The notes under the pieces: generated by a model
Database searches by the model: none
What the model was told of the DNA's origin: nothing
Seen by the model: the letters and a program-made list of their open reading frames with translations, nothing else
Assembly: GCF_017592825.1 (NCBI RefSeq)
Contig: NZ_JAGFMD010000001.1
Coordinates: 372,001 to 436,000 of the forward strand
DNA: 64,000 nt
Direction: 5' to 3'
Origin: Roseivirga sp. E12
GTDB lineage: Bacteria > Bacteroidota > Bacteroidia > Cytophagales > Cyclobacteriaceae
Program-made: the position numbers and the translations under genes
Part shown: one piece after another, positions 54,684-63,048 of the stretch
Layout of the letters: each line of letters opens with the position of its first letter
Numbering within the stretch: position 1 is the first letter of the stretch

Positions 54684-56930
54684 ATGAAAAGATACATTCT
54701 ATCCTTCGTCATTCTATTTGCATTCACAACATTAGTTTTGGGGCAAAAAACGGCATTTACAGTCGAGGATGCCATCAATGTTAAATCACTAAATAGTCAA
54801 ACTCTAAGTAATGATGGACAATACCTAGCAGGTATTATCGCAGATGGTCGTGCCCGATTCGGTACGGACCACTTCCGCTTTAGAGATCCTAGTTACCTCA
54901 ATTTAAGAGCGGGAAAACTAATTGTCATCAATACAGATTCTGGTGCAGAGACAGTTGTTTTTGAGAATGCCAGAGTGAGCAATTTGTCATGGGATGACAA
55001 GGCTGAGAAGCTTGTGTTCTTTGAGCAAAAGGATGATAAGCTGGTTTTGGCCTACTACGATACTAAATCGAAGAAAGTACGGTACCCTAAGTTAAAAGAT
55101 GAGCGCATTTTGACTTCAAATACCGGAATTATCATCAGTGGAGATGGTAAGTCAGTAGTGCTTTCCGTAAGGGCAAATGGCTGGATGGAAAAGGCGATGG
55201 CTGAGTATAAAGAGGCCACCGAAGGACCCATTGTTGTTTATGATGGTAATGATGACTTTTTGAAATGGGATAAGATCAGTAATACATCGCGCGAGGCTGA
55301 AGTCGTGAGTGTCGACTTGAAATCTGGTAAGATGGTAGACCTATTGCCAGTAGGTAGTTATGGGGGATTAGGACTATCTGACAACGGTCAATACCTTGTG
55401 TATGGACAGACTTTCAGAACTAAAACATCCTACAAACGAAACGATGGTGTTGAATATCAAACGTCATTTATAGCCTTAGATAAGCCAAGCGAGGCGATCG
55501 ACATTTACGAACGAAATAAGAAAAGACGAGCTTACTCATTTGATGAGTCCGTTATGTCATTTGCTTGGGTGGACTCTGGCAATGTCTATTTGGACAAACT
55601 TGATGCTTTTGGTGAAAACGAGCCCATTAACCTAACCAAAGGCAAAGCTTTTGAAGATGAAGAGGAAAAGAAAGCGGTAAAGTTCTCGATTGCCAGATGG
55701 CATTCCAATGGCGAGAAAATGCTATTGACTTCCAAAGGTGGTTGGTGGACCATTAATATAGATGGCTCTGATCTAAAACAAGTTTATGAATTCCCTGAAG
55801 ATGAGGAAGAGAAGAAAGCATTGCCTAACCGAAGTGTGGTGAAATGGTCTGGAGATGGACAATATCTCTATGTTTCTTACTCAGAAAAGGAAGAATGGAA
55901 CAGAGGAATACAGCGCTATAATATTAATTCGGGACAGTTTGAAGACCTGATGACTAACAGCAATCTCTACTCAGGCTGGAGATTTGCGGATGGTGGTAAT
56001 AAAGTGGTGTATAGCAAATCTGATGGAGATAAGCCGAATGAGGTTTTTGCTAATACACTTGCCTTCAATGCTGAGAATCAGCTCACTGACCTTAACCCTT
56101 GGGTGGTTAATAAGAAGTGGACAAATACAGAATTGATCAGCTACCGCGATGCAGATGGAAAAGAACTTAAGGGCATCTTGTATTATCCTGTGGACTATGA
56201 GCCAGGCAAGAAATATCCTCTGGTACTCGAGGTTTATGAAACATTCTTTAACAATGGCTATCGTTCTTCTATGAACCTGATTGCTAATCAGGGTTACTTC
56301 GGGCTTAGACCTTCGGTGAACTTGGAGCAAGGTTATCCTGGTGAAGGTTGGCTCAAAGGTGCTACTTCAGCCATCAATATGTTGGTTGACAAGGGAATGG
56401 TAGATAATGACAAAGTGGGTATCCATGGTACCAGTTATGGTGGTTATGCTACCTCGTTGATAATCACGCAAACCGATCGCTTTGCCGCAGCTATCAATAT
56501 CTCAGGTAAGGTGAATATTATCAGTTTTTTGGGTGACAGTCCGAAGATCGGAACGAGAAACTATGCTGCTGCAGAAGTGGGGCAAGATAGGATAGGAGCC
56601 TCATTCTGGGACGCCCCAATCAAATACTTTAATACTTCAGCGGTGTTTTTTGCTGATCGTGTTAATACGCCTCACTTGCTTTTAAGTGGTGAAGGCGATT
56701 GGAATGTGCCCGGAACGAACTCACGTGAGATGTATTATGCCTTGAGACGTCTAGGAAAAGACGTGCAGTGGGTCAACTATATGCGTGGTGGTCATGGTGC
56801 AGGCTGGGCCAGTGTAGAAAGTGATTATTATGATCAATGGCAACGTATGTTTGACTTCTATGATAAGCACTTCTATCCGGAAAAAGACGAAGAGAAAACC
56901 GAAACAGTAGAGACTGATCAAGGGAATTGA
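54684..56930 (+). CDS. S9-family prolyl oligopeptidase-like exported serine peptidase
   Basis: 748 residues from ATG 54684, where the signal peptide MKRYILSFVILFAFTTLVLG begins (an ATG at 54654 adds ten residues). The N-terminal two thirds form a beta-propeller (SNDGQYLAGIIADGRA, LSDNGQYLVYGQTF, WSGDGQYLYVSYSE). The C-terminal hydrolase domain has the nucleophile in GIHGTSYGGYATSL, Asp in GEGDWNVP and His in RGGHGAGW. It resembles the acylaminoacyl/dipeptidyl-peptidase branch of S9. Probably releases dipeptides or small peptides in the periplasm. It ends 25 bases from the convergent VOC gene. Confidence 0.92.
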   Translation: MKRYILSFVILFAFTTLVLGQKTAFTVEDAINVKSLNSQTLSNDGQYLAGIIADGRARFGTDHFRFRDPSYLNLRAGKLIVINTDSGAETVVFENARVSNLSWDDKAEKLVFFEQKDDKLVLAYYDTKSKKVRYPKLKDERILTSNTGIIISGDGKSVVLSVRANGWMEKAMAEYKEATEGPIVVYDGNDDFLKWDKISNTSREAEVVSVDLKSGKMVDLLPVGSYGGLGLSDNGQYLVYGQTFRTKTSYKRNDGVEYQTSFIALDKPSEAIDIYERNKKRRAYSFDESVMSFAWVDSGNVYLDKLDAFGENEPINLTKGKAFEDEEEKKAVKFSIARWHSNGEKMLLTSKGGWWTINIDGSDLKQVYEFPEDEEEKKALPNRSVVKWSGDGQYLYVSYSEKEEWNRGIQRYNINSGQFEDLMTNSNLYSGWRFADGGNKVVYSKSDGDKPNEVFANTLAFNAENQLTDLNPWVVNKKWTNTELISYRDADGKELKGILYYPVDYEPGKKYPLVLEVYETFFNNGYRSSMNLIANQGYFGLRPSVNLEQGYPGEGWLKGATSAINMLVDKGMVDNDKVGIHGTSYGGYATSLIITQTDRFAAAINISGKVNIISFLGDSPKIGTRNYAAAEVGQDRIGASFWDAPIKYFNTSAVFFADRVNTPHLLLSGEGDWNVPGTNSREMYYALRRLGKDVQWVNYMRGGHGAGWASVESDYYDQWQRMFDFYDKHFYPEKDEEKTETVETDQGN

Positions 56931-56955
56931 GGTTTCCCGAGGTAGATGTTGCTAT

Positions 56956-57453
56956 TTAGTTGGGAGAATGTAGGCCCATTCTGTTCCCTTCAGAGTCAAT
57001 GAACAAAGCAAAAAAGCCACTCTCATCTGCATGAGGAGTCTTGGGCACGATAATCTCTCCGCCATTGTCAACGACCTTGTCGAGTATGCCTTGAAGGTTA
57101 TTACCACCATTGAGATATATGGTGATTCCTTTGGTTGAAGGCTCATATCCTTCACCTTGAATGATAACAGCTGTAACCACTTGATCTTCATAAGGTAGAA
57201 GACCCATCTGCATACCAGGTATGTCTATTTTTTCAATTCCTAGCCCTAAAATGGCTTCGTAAAACGCTATAGCTCGAGAGATATCAGTCGCAGGGATTTC
57301 AAAAATGGATACATAGCTATTCATAATTTGTGAATCTTGTTTTGTGATTGGATCAACTGCGGTTGCCTCTAAACTCGAGTTGCTTTTATTGCTGCAAGCA
57401 CAAACAAAAAATGTAAGAGCTATTATCGAGAGGGTTAATCTAGTTTTTCTCAT
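56956..57453 (-). CDS. VOC-superfamily lipoprotein
   Basis: 165 residues from ATG 57453. Lipoprotein signal MRKTRLTLSIIALTFFVCAC with Cys at the lipobox. Residues about 45-165 form a glyoxalase/bleomycin-resistance (VOC) fold: SIFEIPATDISRAIAFYEAI, GMQMGLLPYEDQVVTAVIIQ, and EIIVPKTPHADESGFFALFI followed by DSEGNRMGLHS. VOC proteins are normally cytoplasmic, so a lipoprotein form is unusual. Metal-binding residues cannot be assigned confidently. The AraC regulator gene lies 75 bases upstream on the same strand and may control it. Confidence 0.83.
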   Translation of the reverse strand: MRKTRLTLSIIALTFFVCACSNKSNSSLEATAVDPITKQDSQIMNSYVSIFEIPATDISRAIAFYEAILGLGIEKIDIPGMQMGLLPYEDQVVTAVIIQGEGYEPSTKGITIYLNGGNNLQGILDKVVDNGGEIIVPKTPHADESGFFALFIDSEGNRMGLHSPN

Positions 57454-57528
57454 GATTTGAAAGGAATTATGTAAAGACAAAAAAACGTGACTGGCGAGAA
57501 ACGAAATTGTAAAAATGCGACACTAGGT

Positions 57529-58341
57529 CTATTTGTAGAAAAGGCTGGAAAGCTCCATGTTTTCATTTCCTAAAAACTCTTTTGGGGTAATGCCTGTAAA
57601 TTCTTTAAAGTCTTTTATGAAATGTGTTTGATCGAAGTACTCACTTTCGTAGGCTATGCTGGTGAGATTTTTATCACTATTTAGAAGCAAATTTAGAGCT
57701 GTCTGCAACCTCAATACTCTGCCTAATTGCTTGGGGCTAATACCAATCTCTTTTTTAAAATACCTCTCAAGTTGCCTCCTTTTTGATAAGTCGCCATTCA
57801 TTATTTGAGTGATCGAAGCACTTCCATTTGTGGAAACAAGTGTATCAACGGTTGTTTTTACTATGTTTTGGATTGTGGTATTCTGATTTAGTTTCTTAAG
57901 AAGAAAGGCTTCAATAACCGCAATTCGTTCTGCAGTGCTAGAGGCCTGGATAATATTTTGTTCTAACTCTTTGGCATCAGATTCCCCGAAAAGGCTTTCT
58001 ATGGGTGTTTCAATATCTACTAGATCTTCCAGAGGAGTGCTTACAAAGTTTGCAAAACCATATGGGTAAAAACAGATTGCAAATGATTTCACATTACCCA
58101 AGGGCTCTATGAAATATGATTTCGTTCTTTGGCCCATGATCATGGATTGTGGGTGAACGATGTATTCGTCTTCAGTTATGTAGCGTTTGATTTTGTCTTC
58201 AAGGTTAAATGTCATTTCAATACACCCATCGGGAATGATTTTTTGCTTTTGATTATTGGGGTCATATGGAACTTCCAAAGTCCAATAGAATTTCACAAGA
58301 GCACTTAAATCTGGGTGAGGTTGAAATGTTTGATAATCCAT
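57529..58341 (-). CDS. AraC-family regulator with DUF6597-type sensor domain
   Basis: 270 residues from ATG 58341. The N-terminal domain (about 1-140) has the DUF6597 pattern: PHPDLSALVKFYWTLEVP, KIIPDGCIEMTFNLED and KSFAICFYPYGFANFVSTPL. The C-terminal part (about 170-260) is an AraC HTH: LSKRRQLERYFKKEIGISPK followed by YFDQTHFIKDFKEFTGITPK. It acts as a cytoplasmic transcription regulator with an unknown inducer. Nearest likely target is the VOC lipoprotein gene 75 bases downstream. Confidence 0.88.
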   Translation of the reverse strand: MDYQTFQPHPDLSALVKFYWTLEVPYDPNNQKQKIIPDGCIEMTFNLEDKIKRYITEDEYIVHPQSMIMGQRTKSYFIEPLGNVKSFAICFYPYGFANFVSTPLEDLVDIETPIESLFGESDAKELEQNIIQASSTAERIAVIEAFLLKKLNQNTTIQNIVKTTVDTLVSTNGSASITQIMNGDLSKRRQLERYFKKEIGISPKQLGRVLRLQTALNLLLNSDKNLTSIAYESEYFDQTHFIKDFKEFTGITPKEFLGNENMELSSLFYK

Positions 58342-58404
58342 CAAGTATTGATTTTCTAAGCATAAGATAGTAACCCAAAATTAGTAGTACAAAATAAATA
58401 AGAT

Positions 58405-58453
58405 CGTCACTCTGAGGTATTGGAGGAACGACAATCCGAAAGAGTCTCTTGAA
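58405..58453. repeat. Degenerate copy of the CGTCAT dispersed repeat
   Basis: Starts CGTCACTCTGAGG and continues through GGAACGACAATCCGAAAGAG. It is a weak relative of the two fuller copies at 58509-58607 and 59924-60016, lying just upstream of the first. Confidence 0.4.
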
Positions 58454-58508
58454 TAGATATAAAGATTGAATTGGATACTCTTTAGACCTTCCATTACATA
58501 CAAATAAA

Positions 58509-58607
58509 ACGTCATGCTGAACTTGCCTGTCTGTTGACAAAGGCAGGTTTCAGTATCTCAATTAGGTAGTCCCTGAAACACTCCGAAGGTTCGGAGCAGG
58601 GTGACGT
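58509..58607. repeat. Dispersed palindromic repeat, copy 1, overlapping the DUF4105 gene end
   Basis: Begins ACGTCATGCTGAAC at 58509 and ends with TGACGT (to 58607), so the ends are inverted. The first 50 bases differ from copy 2 at only three positions. Internally ATGCTGAA pairs with TTTCAGTAT to make a hairpin. The right half carries the stop and last 14 codons of the DUF4105 gene. Confidence 0.75.
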
Positions 58608-59707
58608 GTCGGTGGTGCTGTGCGTGCCTTATAATTAATCAAGCCCAAAATCAGCATTAACGGAATTACCGCGATATCAAACTGTTGAACACCTGAAAGC
58701 CAGATAATGACAGTTAGGATAAGGGTTGCAAAGAGCGTGTAGGCAAGCGCTTTGCTCTTCTTGTTTCGAATCAGTAATGGGATATAAAGCAGGTAAAGCG
58801 GGTTGCACCACAGGATGTCCAGGTTATTCCTGATTTCAGGATGACCTGAGAATATCCATAGCAAGCCAAGTAATAGCCCCACAATCCCAATAAGGCTACA
58901 AAGTGCAATTTGAACGGATTTCGGTCTCCAGAAAATCAAAATCAGGAAGAGTGCTGAGAATACTCGAAGTGGCGAGAAAATCTTCTGATAACTAGTACCT
59001 AGATCCTCCGGTGTAGGGTTTAGGTTTGACTCATTTTGAACGATATCATTCCCATTCAAGGTCATCTGATTCACTTCGCTTTTTAAGTAATCAGGCAGAA
59101 ACATACTTTGAAAGTCATCCGAATGCCTATCCATCATCGTTCCCATTAGCATATTTGCTCCTAATCGCATCCATGGAATATGATTAAGGTACGGGTTGAT
59201 TAATTCTCGATTTGACATTGACATTTCTTGACCGTAGTGTATCACATTTATGTTGACCAGCAAATCCCTTAGTTCCGTAGAGCAGTTTTTGTTCAAGAAT
59301 GAGTAATAGTAAAACCTGTTTCCTGGTAAATAGAGATAATTAAGTCGTCTTACTATCACGATTTCCTCTTCTTTAGTAAGGTCTAAGACCTGTTCAGAAA
59401 CCAGTCGGTTTTCTGAAGTGTAAATTTGAATGAAGCGTGGTGTCTGCTGGATGCCCAAGGAGTATTGAAGTTTCCCTTTTAGGAATTTGTAAGCAAAGTT
59501 GGGTGTATCAAAATCGAAGATGCCGAAGTTATAGACTTGATCGGTTCCTTTCTGTCGGTCGATCACACGCATTGATGAATGACCAAAAACTGAATATACT
59601 TCCCTGCCAGGAGAGCAGGTAAGGATACTTATGGTAAACCTGTCTTGAGAGAAGGCAAAAGTACTCGCTGATAGGAGTAGAAGTAGTAAAAAGGTTTTCG
59701 TTTTCAA
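58562..59707 (-). CDS. DUF4105 (Lnb-like) membrane protein
   Basis: 381 residues with signal peptide (MKTKTFLLLLLLSASTFAFS). Residues about 22-180 match the DUF4105 periplasmic domain: ILTCSPGREVYSVFGHSSMR, GIFDFDTPNFAYKFLKGKL, and the likely active-site region YYSFLNKNCSTELRDLL. The C-terminal half has four or five membrane helices (VFSALFLILIFWRP, IALCSLIGIVGLLLGLLWIF, LYIPLLI, LAYTLFATLILTVIIW). A related domain in lacto-N-biosidase proteins acts on glycans, but the function in Bacteroidota is unknown. The final residues RHPAPNLRSVSGTT are read from a dispersed repeat, so the original C-terminus was probably replaced. Confidence 0.85.
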   Translation of the reverse strand: MKTKTFLLLLLLSASTFAFSQDRFTISILTCSPGREVYSVFGHSSMRVIDRQKGTDQVYNFGIFDFDTPNFAYKFLKGKLQYSLGIQQTPRFIQIYTSENRLVSEQVLDLTKEEEIVIVRRLNYLYLPGNRFYYYSFLNKNCSTELRDLLVNINVIHYGQEMSMSNRELINPYLNHIPWMRLGANMLMGTMMDRHSDDFQSMFLPDYLKSEVNQMTLNGNDIVQNESNLNPTPEDLGTSYQKIFSPLRVFSALFLILIFWRPKSVQIALCSLIGIVGLLLGLLWIFSGHPEIRNNLDILWCNPLYLLYIPLLIRNKKSKALAYTLFATLILTVIIWLSGVQQFDIAVIPLMLILGLINYKARTAPPTRHPAPNLRSVSGTT

Positions 59708-59923
59708 TGGTTGAAAGCTGCTTTGGGCTTGAAATTAAGGAATCGTTTTATTCTCAGAAAGTCTAACGGATCGGATCGTTGAATTTATATGTCACCCTGA
59801 ACCTGTCTTTCGTCAAAAGGGCTCAGCATAACGTGCCTATTCGATTTGTTAGTAGTTCCGTCAGGACGTAGATTCTTCGCTCAGGCTCAGAAAGTCTAAA
59901 GAACAACTCATAATTAATTGATT
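59708..59923. repeat. Intergenic DNA with a degenerate dispersed-repeat copy
   Basis: Upstream of DUF4105 no ORF is supported. From about 59790 to 59895 the DNA resembles the CGTCAT repeat: ATGTCACCCTGAACCTGTC near 59790, then GGCTCAGCATAACG, and TTCTTCGCTCAGGCTCAG near 59872. It is too decayed to define ends. Confidence 0.45.
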
Positions 59924-60016
59924 ACGTCATGCTGAACTTGCCTGTCTGCCGACAAAGGCAGGTTTCAGCATCTAGATCAGGAGATTCCTTCGGTCGAAGC
60001 TCCCTCGGAATGACGT
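59924..60016. repeat. Dispersed palindromic repeat, copy 2
   Basis: Runs from ACGTCAT (59924-59930) to ATGACGT (60010-60016), exact inverted ends. Two internal hairpins are visible: ATGCTGAAC with TTTCAGCAT (one mismatch), and CTTCGGTCGAAG near 59989-60000. Copy 1 lies in the same orientation 1.4 kb away on the other side of DUF4105. Confidence 0.8.
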
Positions 60017-60040
60017 AAAGAAGGACAAACCACATGAGGA

Positions 60041-60077
60041 AATTCTCACCTTAGCAAGGGGAGATACAGAGGGGTTG
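60041..60077. repeat. 37-bp direct repeat flanking the sheath gene, copy A
   Basis: Begins AATTCTCACCTTAGCAAGGG and ends ACAGAGGGGTTG. It matches copy B at 61807-61843 at 35 of 37 positions, in the same orientation. The centre can form a short hairpin (weaker here than in copy B). Confidence 0.8.
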
Positions 60078-60111
60078 TTGTCTTCTCAAAAGGATTTAAG
60101 ACAGATTCTTG

Positions 60112-61689
60112 CTATGACTTTGCCATTTCCTGTCGGAATGTGAGTACAATAAACTCGGCAGGATGAACTATAGCCACCTTGACAGTCACGTTCATAAAAC
60201 CTTCTAAAATGTCTTCTGCGGTCATAGTACTACCCAATCCACATTCCACTGAGAAGGCATCTCCAGCGGTGGCACCTTGCAAGCCTCCCTCTTTCCAAAT
60301 GGAAGTCAGAAAACTACTGATCATGGCTTTTACCGATTCCCAAGTGTTTTTGTCATTCGGAGCAAAAACATAGGCCCGTGCTGCCAGTTTGCAACTTTGC
60401 TCAAGGAAGGTCACGGTTCTTCTGACTGGAATATATCGCCAATCCATACTGTTGCCATCGAGGGTTCTGGCCCCCCAAATGAGAATCCCTTGGCCATTGA
60501 AGAAGCGAATAGCATTGATTGACTTTCCTGAAACAGCATCTACATTTAAATCTTCTTGTTGTGAACTTGAAATTTTCAAAGGCAATGAAGCTGCACCTAC
60601 AATTGATGTATTAGCGGGAGCTTGCCAAGGCCCAACTTGGTTGTCGAGCGTTGTAATAACACCAGCCATGCCCGCACTAGGCGGTAGTAAATTGGCGTCT
60701 TGCAAGACCTGGTCCATAATGGTACTGTAAGTTGGGCTAGCCACGAGTAACGATTGATTGTATTGGCTTACCGTCAACGGTGAACCTGAAGGGTTTTCAA
60801 TATTTTGAATAATCGTATTGACAGTAGTATTTGGGGTGTCTTTTGGACTCAGTATAGCTTGAAGTTGCTTCAAGTCACCACCGAAAAAGTTGGTGTAGTC
60901 CAAGTCACTGTTTTGCATAATAGTAGTCCCAATGAATGGGTAATAAACAGCGCCAAATTTCAGCCCCTGTGCTCCAGTACTATTTCGAAAGGTTTGAATG
61001 TCTTCAGTCCATAAGATTGGGTCAGGGTTTCTTCCACCAATCACATCGAAAATAGAAATGGCGGTTTCCATTTCTTCACATTGCGATAGCATTGATTGCA
61101 TCAATGTTCCATTGTTTTCAACAGAGAGTAATGTCGCTTCTGGGCAGATGTACATGGTCGGCTCTTCTTCATTTTTTAAGATTTCGAGCCCATTTACTAG
61201 ATCGTTAAGTTGAACATTTGGGTTTATGATTTGATCGCCCAGTTCCATTGGTTTTTCTGCAGCTGGTCCATACTCTCCAACAGATATAACATAGGCGTCA
61301 CCACCTCCATTTTCATAGAACAAGCGAATGCTATTATATAAATAATAGATTGTGTTTGGATCAGGGACTACTGAGTAATACGTTGTGCCAATAAGTAGAT
61401 AGTCTCCCTTTTCTGGTTTGTCTTTCTGAGCTATCAAATAGTATTGGGGGCTGTATTGTTTGGCTGGGTCGGCTGGAGGCGCGGGGTCTGGAAGACAAAA
61501 TATCGCTCGAAAATCAGCAAAAGAAGTAATCTTGGTTGGGACATTGGTATGGGACTTTCCTTCATAAGAAGCTTGCGGTGTATAACCAATAAAAGCAGGG
61601 ACTGAAGTAGCTACTGGGACCACTGAGCTTGGGAAGGCGTTAATCTCATCGATGTATACGCCAGGACTCTTTATTGTTGATTCGTTCAT
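60112..61689 (-). CDS. Contractile tail sheath protein (phage / extracellular injection system type)
   Basis: 525 residues. The N-terminus KSPGVYIDEINAFPSSVVPV is the typical sheath start, followed by VPAFIGYT. The C-terminal domain (about 395-525) is also typical: IRFFNGQGILIWGARTLDGN, then WRYIPVRRTVTFLEQSCKLA, GDAFSVECGLGSTMTAEDIL and MNVTVKVAIVHPAEFIVLTF. This is the sheath type of Afp/PVC-like injection systems, whose rings contract to drive a tube. No tube, baseplate, spike, or ATPase gene accompanies it in the window, so it may be an orphan or an extra sheath for a cluster elsewhere. It is bracketed by 37-bp direct repeats. Confidence 0.92.
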   Translation of the reverse strand: MNESTIKSPGVYIDEINAFPSSVVPVATSVPAFIGYTPQASYEGKSHTNVPTKITSFADFRAIFCLPDPAPPADPAKQYSPQYYLIAQKDKPEKGDYLLIGTTYYSVVPDPNTIYYLYNSIRLFYENGGGDAYVISVGEYGPAAEKPMELGDQIINPNVQLNDLVNGLEILKNEEEPTMYICPEATLLSVENNGTLMQSMLSQCEEMETAISIFDVIGGRNPDPILWTEDIQTFRNSTGAQGLKFGAVYYPFIGTTIMQNSDLDYTNFFGGDLKQLQAILSPKDTPNTTVNTIIQNIENPSGSPLTVSQYNQSLLVASPTYSTIMDQVLQDANLLPPSAGMAGVITTLDNQVGPWQAPANTSIVGAASLPLKISSSQQEDLNVDAVSGKSINAIRFFNGQGILIWGARTLDGNSMDWRYIPVRRTVTFLEQSCKLAARAYVFAPNDKNTWESVKAMISSFLTSIWKEGGLQGATAGDAFSVECGLGSTMTAEDILEGFMNVTVKVAIVHPAEFIVLTFRQEMAKS

Positions 61690-61806
61690 AATAATAGTGT
61701 GTATTTCTATCTAAAAATAGTGAACTCTCGGTTGGGAAGGAAGTCGGCATATGATTAAGGCTGATGCGTAATTAGAAGCTTATGCGGGCTAATTAATATT
61801 TATTAG

Positions 61807-61843
61807 AATTCTCCCCTTATCAAGGGGAGATACAGAGGGGTTG
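61807..61843. repeat. 37-bp direct repeat flanking the sheath gene, copy B
   Basis: Begins AATTCTCCCCTTATCAAGGG and ends ACAGAGGGGTTG. CTCCCCTT (61811-61818) pairs perfectly with AAGGGGAG, so it can form an 8-bp hairpin. It lies 118 bases upstream of the sheath start. Confidence 0.8.
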
Positions 61844-61908
61844 ATTTAAGAACGCTACTTTAAACCTGACCACCAATCGATTGTTGGTTCATTACCAAAT
61901 GTCACAAC

Positions 61909-62955
61909 CTAGCCGATTTCAGGTGTGGATATCTTCTGATCTTGTGCCTTTGCACTATCTGTAAAACGCTCAATGGGATCTTTCCAAGTATGTAGGGCCA
62001 AAGGGAAACCTCCCCAGTGAACAGGAACTGAGATGTTAACTTTTGCATCAATGGACGATTGAACCGTTTCTTCCGGAAACATGTGAATGGGATGCCAGAG
62101 CTCATTGTACTGTCCGCATTCCATAAAACCCCAATCGAAAGGCCCTAAACGTTCACCCACTTCCTTGAAATGTTCATCGTAGCCACTGTCACCACTCCAA
62201 TAGATGTTGTGGTTGGCTGTTTTGAAAACCCAGCCTCCCCATAAGCACTTGGCACGATCGCTAATTCCACGACCTGAGAAGTGTCTACTCGGTGTGAAAG
62301 TAATGTCAATGCCTTCGAAGGTCTTACTGTCCCACCAATCAAATTCGGAAATGGTCTCAGCAGGAATACCCCAAGCTTCTAAGTGTCTGGAAACACCCAA
62401 GGCCACATACCAGGTATCTACTTTTGATTTGAGCTTCTTGATACTGGCATAGTCCAAGTGATCGTAATGATCATGCGTCATCAAAAGCATGTCAATAGGA
62501 GGTAATTGATCAATTATATCTAGCGTATTGTCACTGAATCGTTTTACTGCAAAAGGAGCGATGGGAGCTGCATTCGGACCAAGCATAGGATCTATCAATA
62601 GATTCTTTCCATTCAATTGAAGCAGTAGCACTGAGTGACCATACCAGATAAACTTGGGTTTGTCAGGATTTTGATTAAAGGCTTCCTGATCGAATGGAAT
62701 GATGGGAAGAGCATGCTCAGGACTTCTTAGTTTTCTGCCTGTAAACTGTTGTTTCAGTAACCCAGGTAGAGTTTTGAGGTTGATGTCCATCAGCGTTTCG
62801 GACTGATTCTCGAAGATCTTTCCATTCCACTGAGGAGATTCTGAATACCTTTTGACTAGGTCCTTGTTCACTTTAGCTCCAAACTGAGGGTTGAAGTTGA
62901 GGAAGGCCCAGACGATTAGGGCTAGGGCAACAATGATAGATAAGGCGATCAGCAT
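61909..62955 (-). CDS. UlaG/RomA-like metallo-beta-lactamase-fold hydrolase
   Basis: 348 residues from ATG 62955; an upstream ATG at 63021 would add 22 residues ahead of the membrane segment. The N-terminal anchor is LIALSIIVALALIVWAFLNF. The MBL core has the metal motif MTHDHYDHLDY (HxHxDH), FTPSRHFSGRG, SGDSGYDEHFKEVGERLG and the late His in ISVPVHWGGF. It is of the NAPE-PLD/UlaG-like group, which hydrolyse phosphodiester or lactone bonds. It is probably membrane-tethered and may face the periplasm. The BNR-type gene at 63049 lies upstream in the same direction, 93 bases away. Confidence 0.87.
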   Translation of the reverse strand: MLIALSIIVALALIVWAFLNFNPQFGAKVNKDLVKRYSESPQWNGKIFENQSETLMDINLKTLPGLLKQQFTGRKLRSPEHALPIIPFDQEAFNQNPDKPKFIWYGHSVLLLQLNGKNLLIDPMLGPNAAPIAPFAVKRFSDNTLDIIDQLPPIDMLLMTHDHYDHLDYASIKKLKSKVDTWYVALGVSRHLEAWGIPAETISEFDWWDSKTFEGIDITFTPSRHFSGRGISDRAKCLWGGWVFKTANHNIYWSGDSGYDEHFKEVGERLGPFDWGFMECGQYNELWHPIHMFPEETVQSSIDAKVNISVPVHWGGFPLALHTWKDPIERFTDSAKAQDQKISTPEIG

Positions 62956-63048
62956 AGGGTTTCGAAAGTAGAAACTAGAAATCAGCAAACCAGAATTCAG
63001 GTGCAATTGTTCACACCTCATTCTTATTTACTGATTTCTGATAACGAA

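Noticed and set aside
60112-61689. Prophage
   Set aside because: Only a sheath gene is present. No integrase, capsid, terminase or lysis genes, so a prophage call is not supported.
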